From the NCBI RefSeq assembly GCF_021869535.1, contig NW_026262659.1:12082321-12146320 (forward strand): DNA of 64,000 nucleotides, given 5' to 3'. The notes below the pieces were generated by a model, which was not told the origin of the DNA, did not search any database, and was given only the letters and a program-made list of their open reading frames with translations. Within the stretch, counting starts at the first letter, position 1. Each line of letters opens with the position of its first letter. The translations under genes were made by a program, and so were the position numbers. Shown here piece by piece: positions 55,901 through 64,000 of the stretch. The DNA is from Mytilus californianus. Taxonomy: Eukaryota; Mollusca; Bivalvia; Mytilida; Mytilidae.

Positions 55901-56202
55901 TGCACTTTTAAAGTGAATCGAAGCATAGATGCTGAGCCTAACTGGCAAATAGTTCCCCCTAAGTGTACGGGATCTTGCAACTGAAGGTCAATTACTTTCT
56001 GTAAATCATTATCAGGCTCCGTTGTGTGCAATGATGAATTAGACAGAGTATCTGTGGATGTTGACATGTCACATGTTTTCAACGGGGTAATCCCCGAAAC
56101 AGGTGTCTTGTTTCTTTCGTTTGAAATGGTGTTTAACGTTAGGCGGTTAGGTGTGGTCTGAGTCAGGGTTCCGCCCTTTAGCCCGACTCTTTCTGGTTTA
56201 AA
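52950..56202 (-). pseudogene. pol: Pol of element 2, N-terminal part: protease, RT, RNase H, start of integrase
   Basis: Pol is reached by -1 frameshift at 56,202-56,196, and no ATG is needed at its start. The domains in order are: aspartic protease (VDTAAEVTIIS, as in element 1), RT (with LDANSAYYQIKV, AFLDDILVMG), RNase H (DTDASNFAIG, RKELLAVVKF, TDHSS, NADALSR), a CGACDYCTRAH motif between RNase H and integrase, and the HH part of the integrase finger (HDIPAAGHQG). Up to the insertion the frame has no internal stop. The frame then runs into the inserted element and ends at 52,912. Except for the insertion and the later frameshift, this pol is better preserved than that of element 1. Confidence 0.9.
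56142..56202 (-). promoter_or_regulatory. -1 ribosomal frameshift signal of element 2
   Basis: On the - strand T TTA AAC (56,202-56,196) is in the gag phase. After a 6-nt spacer, GAGTCGGG (56,189-56,182) pairs with CCC-T-GACTC (56,168-56,160), 8 bp with one bulge. The gag stop lies in the loop. Loop bases GGCGG (56,175-56,171) can pair with CCGCC (56,146-56,142) to form a pseudoknot. The geometry matches element 1, but the main stem sequence differs. Confidence 0.8.
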
Positions 56203-58280
56203 TGGTCTGTGTAATTTTTTCCTGTTGATGAATGCAACTCAGGACAGTCCCGTTGTATATGGCCAAACTGGTGACAGAAGTAGCAAGCCATATTTGCTAA
56301 TTTTTCAGGTGGAATAGGTCCCCAGCGCCTTTTAAATGGTGATTGTCGCTGATTGTCTTGCCTATTTTCCCTGTTACGCCATTGTTGGCGATTACCTTGA
56401 TTTTGTTGGCTGAATGGTTGGGTTGCTGGCTGGACTTCATTTTGTGCAGGAAACTGTTTTGCCTGCTGTTGTTTTTGAAGCTGCTGTTTAATGTCTCCAA
56501 TTTCCTGCTTATGAAATGCTTCCATAGCAGTCATTTTCTCTAGCAATGTTTCCATTTGTTTAGACAAATCGGACTTTGTGTCCGTCTTACCCATAGCGTG
56601 AACAGCTAGGTCGCTATCATAATCACTTGGTTCATCCTGATTTGGTGTTGGGTCACGTCTACCGGTTGGTTTACCAAATATAGCTGTGTGGTTATGTTGG
56701 AACCATTTTATCTGGTCAATTGCTGCTTCAACAGATGTTGGTCTGGCGGTGGCTCCATGTTGACCAGCTTCTTTATCTGAGCATCCCTGGCATATTTTCA
56801 AGATAGCTTGTGTATACATATAATTGTCGGGAAGATTTCTAAAGGCTTTACAGGCTAACGAGAGAACTCGGTCTGCCCAATCTTCCAATTTCTCATTTGT
56901 ATTTTGTCGTGCACTCATGAACTGAACTTGCAACGTCTCTGGTAAGTCTTGAAAATTGAACCTTTTCTCTAATTTGTTAATTAATTCAAGGTAATCCACA
57001 CCTTGGTCTCTATCCAGTAAATTTGCATAGTAATCACCTGCTTTACCATGTAAACACCAACACAGTTGGTCTTTTCGTTCCGTGGTAGTCCACGATAAAC
57101 GATCAGCATACCTATGAAACTTGGTGTAAAAAGTTTTCCAACTTGAGGAACCATCATACTTCAGTCCTTTAGGTATTTCTAGGTTCTTTGATTTTGGCTT
57201 TGCTGGAGGCATTAATTGCGGTGACTCCCCATAACTTAAATATGGTCTTGGAGGGTACATATTTCTGTTTATTGTAGAAGAGTATGTTGGATTTGGTGTT
57301 CTCAAGGAATATACTGGTTCCCTAAATATTTCTGGTAAAGGTATTCTGCGACGGATTTCAGGTGAAGGTATTCTGCGTCGGATTTCTGGTGAAGGTATAT
57401 GTGATTCTACCTGTTGTCGACGTCTTGGGACTGGAACTGGCCTTTCTAATCTAGGTTCGTGCTCGTTGGGCCCTTGCTGCCATCCCAATTGTTTTGTCTG
57501 CTGTTGTGTATTTTGATTACGTGAATAATCACGTTTTTCAATGTGCTCATTGGGACCTTGCTGCCATCCCAATTGTGATGTCTGCTGCTGTGTATTTTGG
57601 TTACGTGAATAATCACGTTTTTCAATGTTTTCCTCAAAATTTAATCTGATACTTGGTTTCGTGTACCCTAATTCATCTGTTCTATGAATTTTGTCTGGCT
57701 TAAACTGTCGATCAATTGAAAAATCTTGAACTTTATCCTGGTCATCATACTTGGTTTGTAGTAATGGTTTTCTTTCATCAGGTCTTGACAATTTTGTTGA
57801 ATACTGGTGGTCCCCATACTGCAAAGTGTAATTTAATGGCTTGCTCATCGCTGAACTGGGACGTGATAACTCACGTTTGACTTCCTCAGGCTCAGGTTTA
57901 AGCAAACATTCATCAGAAGGTGTGTCAGAATCTGAAAAGTCATTGATTTCTGCTTCTCGTCTTGCATATTCCGAATGAAATCCAGATGTTTTAACTTCAC
58001 CATAATCAACATAGTCTTGTAAATCATAACTTGACTGAGTCCGTGATTTGTATTCTTGTAGCTGTGTAACTGGTGTAAAATCTATCAAATCCATCAAAGT
58101 TTCAGTAAGTCGTAGTCTTGGTATTTCAGAAAGATGCTCAAACTGAATATTACCATATGTCTCTCTCAAAGAGATAATCTTGTCAGCTGTGACATTTCCA
58201 ACACCAGGTAACAATAATAATTCTTCATAAGTACAGCTATTAATCTTGGTACGCTCCTTCTGAAAAGCTAAGTCTGCCAT
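56178..58280 (-). CDS. gag: Gag polyprotein of element 2, intact frame
   Basis: The first ATG in frame is at 58,280, giving 700 aa. An N-terminal helix-hairpin-helix of the ComEA type ('YEELLLLPGVGNVTADKIIS') is followed by 'IPRLRLTETLMDLIDFTP'. An acidic and then a basic/proline-rich linker holds two coding repeats: 'EKRDYSRNQNTQQQT' twice with a 29-residue period, and 'PSPEIRRRI' units. The capsid-like domain contains 'LEDWADRVLSLACKAF'. A glutamine-rich coiled-coil-like stretch comes next, and a CCHC knuckle (CYFCHQFGHIQRDC) lies near the C-terminus. No stop interrupts it, in contrast to element 1. The 3' end overlaps the frameshift signal. Confidence 0.9.
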   Translation of the reverse strand: MADLAFQKERTKINSCTYEELLLLPGVGNVTADKIISLRETYGNIQFEHLSEIPRLRLTETLMDLIDFTPVTQLQEYKSRTQSSYDLQDYVDYGEVKTSGFHSEYARREAEINDFSDSDTPSDECLLKPEPEEVKRELSRPSSAMSKPLNYTLQYGDHQYSTKLSRPDERKPLLQTKYDDQDKVQDFSIDRQFKPDKIHRTDELGYTKPSIRLNFEENIEKRDYSRNQNTQQQTSQLGWQQGPNEHIEKRDYSRNQNTQQQTKQLGWQQGPNEHEPRLERPVPVPRRRQQVESHIPSPEIRRRIPSPEIRRRIPLPEIFREPVYSLRTPNPTYSSTINRNMYPPRPYLSYGESPQLMPPAKPKSKNLEIPKGLKYDGSSSWKTFYTKFHRYADRLSWTTTERKDQLCWCLHGKAGDYYANLLDRDQGVDYLELINKLEKRFNFQDLPETLQVQFMSARQNTNEKLEDWADRVLSLACKAFRNLPDNYMYTQAILKICQGCSDKEAGQHGATARPTSVEAAIDQIKWFQHNHTAIFGKPTGRRDPTPNQDEPSDYDSDLAVHAMGKTDTKSDLSKQMETLLEKMTAMEAFHKQEIGDIKQQLQKQQQAKQFPAQNEVQPATQPFSQQNQGNRQQWRNRENRQDNQRQSPFKRRWGPIPPEKLANMACYFCHQFGHIQRDCPELHSSTGKNYTDHLNQKESG

Positions 58281-58675
58281 TATGTTATTATAACACAAAT
58301 ACAATTCAATTTAATCACTGATTGCTGAACCAGAAAAAAAAATAATGTGTATGTGCTATGTGGCTAACCACACAAAAAACGGCTAATTTTTCCGAAAATG
58401 GCTAATTATCTCCAAATTGCTCTGATAACGGCTAATTTGTCTAATTTCTACACAAAACGGCTAATTTTAGCAAAACGTAAAACAATTTTCGAAAATAAAT
58501 TTGTAAACACTGTAATTAACGCAAGTTTTTATGCTTATATTATTTCCGTGTTCAAACACTTCATAATATACCAAATATAGCAATATGAACTTCGCAATTA
58601 CACGTGATGTAATCACTTCTGTGTCTCGATTCAAATCGTACTTTATCACAGGAAACCCTGCTCGCCAAGCGCCAG
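58281..58675 (-). other. Leader and primer-binding site of element 2
   Basis: On the - strand TGGCGCTTGGCGAGCAGGG (58,674-58,656) starts one base inside the 5' LTR and resembles a primer-binding site. Its complement partly matches the 3' end of serine tRNAs as I recall them, but not cleanly. The rest of the leader contains several copies of 'acggctaatttttcc'-like phrases, near 58,380-58,465. Confidence 0.65.
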
Positions 58676-58957
58676 TGATGTGATTTCCGAGTATTATCAC
58701 TCAATACTAATACAATTCAACGCCTCTAATTGTACTAACTTACCAAATATCCTCTGATATGTCTCTGGTAATATGTTTCTGGTTGCGTCCTTATTCCCGC
58801 CAATACGCCAACTCTCGTTACCTGGTAACTATCTGCGATCTTATCCTGAGCTGGGTAGTTTACCATGGATCATTCCGGGAACCGGACTACGCGGTATATC
58901 TAACTACCGTACTGTCTACATAGTAATGTCACGTCCATTATACCATATTACACAACA
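58676..58957 (-). repeat. 5' LTR of element 2
   Basis: 282 bp, about 98.9 percent identical to the 3' LTR by eye. It also contains TTG|GTAAGT (donor near 58,743), although this element has no third ORF to splice to. Confidence 0.95.
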
Positions 58958-59036
58958 TTAACTTATAGAAGTATAATTATTTCACTTCTTCAAGTAAATA
59001 AAGATTACTTGTACAAGTAGTACCCCTGACTGATAT

Positions 59037-59365
59037 AAGACTTCAATAGCTCACAAAAGGTCATTTACCAAAATTTAAGCAGATTCTTGATTTCTTTTCC
59101 TTCGATTTGAGACCTAAATAATTCCAATGCAAATATAAGGTAAAAGTCCGAGTCAGCCTTCTCCAACCATTTTTTAAAAATCGAATATCTCGAAAAGGAG
59201 CTCCATAACCCATCAATATTTTTGGCTTATTTTGTTCTTTAATTAATGCACTTCTGAATTATAGTATCAATTTTAAATTCTTGTTTTTTTTAATTTCACC
59301 TAAGTACATCCTTAAGTCAATGTTCTTGAAATTTCTCTTTGATTTAGATTATATCCTGCCTTTTT
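59037..59365. other. Non-coding spacer
   Basis: AT-rich flank of the nested insertion. No gene is seen. Confidence 0.45.
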
Positions 59366-59815
59366 AGCTCACCCAGCCCATAGGACCAAGTGAGCTTTTC
59401 TCATCATTCAGCATTTAGGGTCATTCATTAACTTTTACAAAAATCTACCCCTCTGAAACTACTGGACCAAATTTAACCAAACTTGGCCACCATCATAATT
59501 GGGGTATCTAGCTTAAAAAATGTGAATGATGACCCTGTCTGCCAACCAACATGGCTGACATGGATAATGGAAGTAGATGTGAAGAGGTGTAGAATTGAAG
59601 TTTTGTCTTTTATCTTGAAAACCACTTTAAATAGGAAAAAATCTGAAAAAGAAAGTTATGAATTCCAGAAACTTTATACGCCAACTTTTAACATGTTATT
59701 TGTCCTTAAATTAAGAAGAGGTTGGGCGAACAACATCTTTATTTTAGATATATATACACTTGCATATAGTTCCTTTGTAAATAAAAAATTTATATTAAAT
59801 TGCCATTTTTAATTA
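59366..59815 (+). repeat. 'AGCTCACCCAGCCCATAGG' bivalve repeat
   Basis: It opens with the near-palindrome AGCTCACccagcccataggaccaaGTGAGCT and continues 'ctgaaactactggaccaaat' and 'aacttggccaccatcataat'. I recognise this as a widespread mollusc repeat. The 109-codon frame at 59,483-59,812 is repeat sequence with no recognisable domain, although related frames sometimes appear in databases as hypothetical proteins. Confidence 0.65.
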
Positions 59816-60974
59816 ATGTGGAAAATGTGATTTATCAAATTTAAGCAGTTGATTTATAAGAATAATGAAAGTGATTTATCCGTATCTTATATTCCAGTAA
59901 GCCATTAAATAGAATTTGGTTCAAGATGAGTATGAATATCAGAGTATATTCCTGAACTTTTTTGAAATGCTATAATGCCCATTCTTTCATTAGGCCAAAT
60001 AAAAGTATATGTGTTGTTCCAGTTACCCGACCGACCCTAGTTTAAACCCCCTGACCCTAGTTAAAACCCCCGACCCTAGAACTTTTTTTTCATTTCTGAA
60101 AAATAAATTTTCAAAGGATCAAATTTGAGGAATGTGAATTTAAATAATTAAATTCACAGACTTCTGTCATCTGAATTTCCACCAGAAGTATCTAATATGG
60201 CTAAAATGCAACAAAGTCATAACAGAATGCAACAAAATTAACTAAAAACGTAACATATCTGTTTATTTTACAACCAAACACATGGGAAATGGCGAACTTC
60301 TGTTAGGGACATGTATAATACCGGAATCCGACTCTGTGAACACACAATTTTTTCCGTATTTTGACAATCCAAATTAAAAGAGAAAAAAATAATTAAATAA
60401 AATTGCCGACCTACCGACCCTATTTTTAGGCAGTTAAGCTGCCTTATGCTACCACCCTAGATTTGTGTTCTTCCCACTGAATGGCGAAAAAGTGCTATTG
60501 TTATTATCTTGATGGCTAATATGTTATTAATAACTAATTGGGCACTTTTTTTATACTTTTAATTCTGGAATACAAAAAATATGACCAGAAAAACCTTAAA
60601 TGATCGTCGAACAACCCAAAAGTTTTGAAGTTGCACATAGGAAGTAGTGCTCAATAGAAATCCGTATGTAGTTTATTTTCCCCTGTGCTTTTGGCTAAGA
60701 TGTCAAAGAACAATTGCATGAAATATTTAATCGCTGAAAATCTCTAAAGACAAGTCGTTTACATTTCCCAAATGGCAAAAATCGTAGGAATATTGTTTGT
60801 CGTCAGTAATAAGTTGGCGGCAATTTCAAATTAGAAGACGAAATATACGTACCTTTTAAATTTGGAGGATTCTGATGATAGAAGGTAATTATTGTTAATC
60901 ATGATATTCTTTTTGTTTGAGATGAGTGTCAATAAATTGTGTATTCACATTTGAATTTCATTCTTTTATATTAC
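59816..60974. other. Non-coding stretch
   Basis: A short 'ccgaccctagttaaaaccc' motif is repeated three times near 60,025-60,080. Otherwise it is AT-rich with no gene. Confidence 0.45.
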
Positions 60975-61262
60975 TCCCCATTCAACCGGATAAAACCGGA
61001 AATCAAGAAGGTCTCACTAATTACAGACAAGAAGATTGCAGAGACAATAAGCGACAAGAAGAAAAAAACTTAGCGACAGGAAGAATGAATTTGCGACAAG
61101 AAGATAAATTTAGAGACAAGAAAGTTTATACACTATTAGAATAATTAATTACAGTTGATTATTTTCTGTTGTGTAAAGTTTAAAATTATGTTATATTTAG
61201 TAGCCTATATATATTTACGTACTTCTTGACGCTTCTTGCCGTTTCTTGTCCCTAATTAGTTC
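60975..61262. repeat. 'GACAAGAAG' repeat with inverted ends
   Basis: 'actaattacagacaagaag' and several GCGACAAGAAGA copies on the left face 'cttcttgacgcttcttgccg' and 'ctaattag' on the right. This suggests a small foldback repeat. The 72-codon frame at 60,926-61,144 is a by-product. Confidence 0.5.
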
Positions 61263-61462
61263 ATCTTACCTCTGTATCTTTACCCCCTTCAAAGGAGAAC
61301 CACACAAGTTCTGTGTGTTGAACAGGTGCTTTGGGTGGCGGTGCTCATTATTTACAATGGTGCTGTGACTGTGGATCCCATCACCACAATTTATCCATGA
61401 ATTTTGGATCATCCTTCCACCATTATGTACATTATTTACATATATGAATATCGTTAAAGATT

Positions 61463-62242
61463 AGTCAAGGATATAACTCTATAGGGTTATTAGAGAAAAA
61501 TAACATACATTTGTTATTGTGGACTAAAACATCAGAGAACTGTGATAACATATGTATGTTACATGTTTCAAAGGGCCAATATACATAATTTGTTTTGTTA
61601 AAAAGTATGCAGGTTCTATTGATATTATTATTGTCTTTATGTATACTAAACTATATAAGATATAACAGTTCATAGTTTGCCAATCATGCATAGTACACCT
61701 ATGTTATTACAGAAAAAATATGCCTGTAATAACTAAAGGGTGTTATTACAGCTTCTCTACATCACATCAAAGCCTTTGCTCAGACATACATCATGCTCAA
61801 TCACAATGTATTTTAATTTATTGTAAGAAATAATGATCAGAACATGTAATGAGGTTCTGCCCAAGCTTCCCAATAATTCCCAAGTGTCTCATATTATAAG
61901 TTGCATGCCTTTAATAACCAAGCCTGGTTATTACAGCTAGGTTTATCCCTTAAAAGCCTTGTTTCATTGATTTACCATGGTTGATAAAAAATGTATTAAT
62001 TTAATTAGAAAATTAGTTATCGAGGCTATGTATTTAGTTTCTGCGCAAAGTTTCAAGAATTCCTAAATGCCCACCAAAAATTAATTATATAAATATTTAT
62101 GATTTATTTAACAAATAACAAACATATGTTACTACAGATTTAGAAAAAATAAGGAATAAAGAGAAGACAACTCATGAAAGTATCTGTAATAACACATGCA
62201 AGATATTTTCTCTAATAACCCTATAGAGTTATATCCCTGACT
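61463..62242. mobile_element. 780-bp MITE-like element with 37-bp TIRs
   Basis: AGTCAAGGATATAACTCTAT on the left and the reverse complement AGTCAGGGATATAACTC.. on the right match over 37 bp with one difference. The interior is AT-rich with several 'ttattacag' phrases and no coding frame. I could not resolve a clean target duplication, so the exact termini may differ by a few bases. Confidence 0.7.
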
Positions 62243-62700
62243 GAAGATGGTATTTGCAATCTGCAACGACACCTCCTGACATTTTAAAAGTTATATATGT
62301 TTTAATTAAAAGTTCATGGCGATTTTTATCAAAGTTAAAACAAGTCTTTCCACACAGGATTTTGCGGTAATATATAAAAGCGACGCCTTATTATTCGTTT
62401 AAAAACTAAAATGCCCTCACTATCACATACGGAATACATATAGAGCGGCTTTGCCTGGTTAAAACGTATTTAAAGTTCAATGTTCTAAAAATATTTGCTC
62501 TTTAAAATCTAAAAGTTCAGTGTTCACACAGGATTACTATATCGTGATAAAAGTATATGTACGGTAAAGTCTAAAAGTATGTTCACTAGGAATCTGTAGG
62601 CAAGTCGGTGCTTTATGACCCAGAGTCAATGGTCTCCCTACCTCTCCCCCTCTCCATGCTAGTGTATCTTCTACGCTGTGCCTCTAAGTCTTTTCATACA
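62243..62700. other. Non-coding spacer
   Basis: No gene. A phrase 'cacacaggatt' occurs twice (about 62,352 and 62,524) within loosely repeated sequence. Confidence 0.4.
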
Positions 62701-64000
62701 ACAGTACATTTCTCTTTATGTGCAGCTTGAAGAAAAGGTTCCCTGAATGGTTTTCCAAACGGGCTGCGCTGGCTGATTTATATTTATTATTGATCATTAT
62801 TGATGAGTTTTACACTGTCAAGGAGCATTTGCATTTGTGTTGTAATGTCATGGAATCTTGTGGTGTTATTCATTTCATTTTGCCATATGTCATTCACCTC
62901 TTTAAGTATCACTGTTCTAACGGACTGCAACTTCTCGCATTTGCATTACAAAATGTTCTAGCGTTTCCTCTTGCAATCCACAAAGCAGGCAGGTCGGGTC
63001 TGTTTCTTGTCTGTAGAATTGAATCCGTTACTACATAAGTTCCAGTAATAAGGCGTATTCTGGTAGGGATTCTGCTGTTGTCTAGCGCGGAGTGACTCTT
63101 GTGTTTGAGGATTGGGTAGAGTTTTCCCTTGATGAGGTTTTGATTGCTCAGGTACTTGAGCCCTATAGTTCGGACATTTGTACAATTTTGGTGCTCCAGT
63201 ATTTCATCACAGCGTTCTTTATCAATGTGATCCACTGAGTTTTCTTTATTGGATTGGCCAAGTAGGTATTCGCTTCGTTGAGATCGTATAGACGTAGCAA
63301 CTTGTTGATGTTTATGAACCAGCTATTACTAGCCTCACTGCAGACTGTCAGTTGTCTCCTGACAAGCTTTTTCTCGGTGCTCTCTTCTGATTGGTGGCAG
63401 ACACTGTTGAAGAAAGTTAGCGTCTTGATGTAAATTTGGGCTTCAATCGGGAGAATTCCTGTGAGTATGTAGACTGCTGGATCAGGTCATCTTGTTGGCA
63501 GCGATAATATCGGTTTAAGCATTCTTTTTTGGAAGATCTCAAGTTGTTCAAGTGGCTTACCGGATGGGGTTAGTAGTTCTATTCCGTAAAGTAGCACGGG
63601 AAGTATATACGTCTTGTAGATGTGCAGTAGAAACTCAGGGTCCAAGCCATTATGTCCATGAAAACCAGATCCAAGTAGACTGTATGCACTCCTTCTTGCC
63701 TTTGTTATATTTTCGTTGGTGTTACTTTGTATATTGTTCTTCCGAGTTGTAGTTCTGATGATCCCAAGGTGTGTAGACTGCTCAACATTAGGCATAGGTG
63801 TGTTTCCCATCATCAGGTTGTCTTCTTCCAGTTTGGTGTTATTGCTGTTACCGCTTATTTTAATTACTACACTTTTCTTTGGCTGCAGCTGGTATCCTTC
63901 TGAGTTGGCAAAGTCAAGGGCCATGTTGACCATAATTTGAGCATCAGTTGATTGCGTACTCAATATTGCGACATCATCTGCACATCCGGTGTTGTTTGTG
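62701..64000 (-). pseudogene. 3' part of a LINE (non-LTR retrotransposon) ORF2, running off the window
   Basis: On the - strand, from the window edge, the frame shows 'TGCADDVAILS', the catalytic A-DD of a non-LTR reverse transcriptase. 'MALDFANSEGYQLQPKKS', 'THLGI' and 'TYILPVLLYGIELL' follow in the order typical of the RT C-terminal half in Jockey/CR1-like elements. A TGA near 63,487 interrupts it. The same frame goes on with 'PDPAVYILTGILPIEAQIY' and reaches 'SWFININKLLRLYDLNEA'. A frame change near 63,170 leads to 'IPTRIRLITGTYVV' and then a degenerate tail. The 5' part (endonuclease, fingers of RT) lies beyond 64,000. Not functional. Confidence 0.8.

Larger units (their letters stand above)
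49919..58957 (-). mobile_element. Ty3/gypsy LTR retrotransposon, element 2
   Basis: This is a 9,039-bp unit on the - strand. Its 282-bp LTRs differ at three positions by eye and start TGTTGTGTAA. TTAA flanks it (49,915-49,918 and 58,958-58,961). A primer-binding-like site and a polypurine tract are in place. The gene order is gag, then pro-RT-RNaseH-IN-PHD. Its proteins are clearly homologous to those of element 1, but there is no third ORF: pol ends about 340 bp before the polypurine tract. The integrase is split by a 1,217-bp TIR element and also has a small frameshift. Confidence 0.95.
47990..59031. mobile_element. Non-autonomous TIR element split by LTR element 2
   Basis: CAGTCAGGGGTACTACTTGT (47,990) faces its reverse complement ending at 59,031. 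The match continues for about 50 bp ('acaagtaat', 'tttacttgaagaagt'). ATATA flanks both ends (47,985-47,989 and 59,032-59,036). After removing the 9-kb LTR element, about 2 kb remains. It is rich in the palindromic motif ACTTRTACAAGT and contains partial tandem-core elements. No transposase is seen. The 5-bp duplication and CAG start are compatible with a hAT-like origin, but this is uncertain. Confidence 0.65.

Overview
The window looks like repeat-dominated, AT-rich genomic DNA of a bivalve mollusc, most likely a mussel (Mytilidae). The reasons are several dispersed repeats I recognise from Mytilus sequences (the 'tgtggtatgattgccaatgagacaac' family and the palindromic 'tacgaccgcaaaa..ttttgcg' family), a tRNA-derived SINE, long tandem arrays, and transposon genes with spliceosomal introns. 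I see no intact single-copy host gene. Nearly everything that can be named is a mobile element or the wreck of one.

Layout: (1) 1-6.5 kb: a chromodomain remnant, a frameshifted gene of an unnamed multi-copy family, and several copies of the mussel dispersed repeat. (2) 6,552-17,140 (+): a complete 10.6-kb Ty3/gypsy LTR retrotransposon with 245-bp LTRs differing at one base and a GATG target duplication. It carries gag with an N-terminal helix-hairpin-helix, pol with protease, RT, RNase H, integrase and a C-terminal PHD finger, and a third ORF with a C2H2 finger and a TatD-type metal-dependent nuclease. (3) 17,362-24,088: a decayed DNA transposon of the ISL2EU/IS4EU type with 38-bp TIRs, AT target sites, a spliced SAP-SWIM gene on + and a DDE transposase on -. 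(4) 24-31 kb: mostly non-coding, with a SINE flanked by a perfect 12-bp duplication. (5) 31.4-34.2 kb: an element whose core is a tandem array of about 130-bp monomers. (6) 35,558-37,243: a hAT-like relic. (7) 37,786-41,417: a foldback element with 335-bp TIRs, TTAA target sites and a three-copy higher-order array inside. (8) 43.8-45.2 kb: a 120-bp-period minisatellite. (9) 47,990-59,031: nested insertions. A non-autonomous element was split by a second Ty3/gypsy element (49,919-58,957, - strand), whose integrase was in turn split by a 1,217-bp TIR element. (10) 59-64 kb: more repeats and the 3' part of a LINE running off the window end.

The main result is the pair of related Ty3/gypsy elements. 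Both encode an HhH-bearing Gag and a PHD-tipped integrase. Both join gag to pol by a -1 frameshift signal with the same heptamer (TTTAAAC), the same 6-nt spacer and a similar H-type pseudoknot built from different stem sequences. The + copy adds a TatD nuclease ORF in the position where retroviruses carry env, with a consensus splice donor in the LTR and an acceptor just before the ORF. I know of no described retroelement with that gene, but I could not search. Neither copy is intact: the + copy has three in-frame stops and one indel, the - copy has an insertion and a frameshift.
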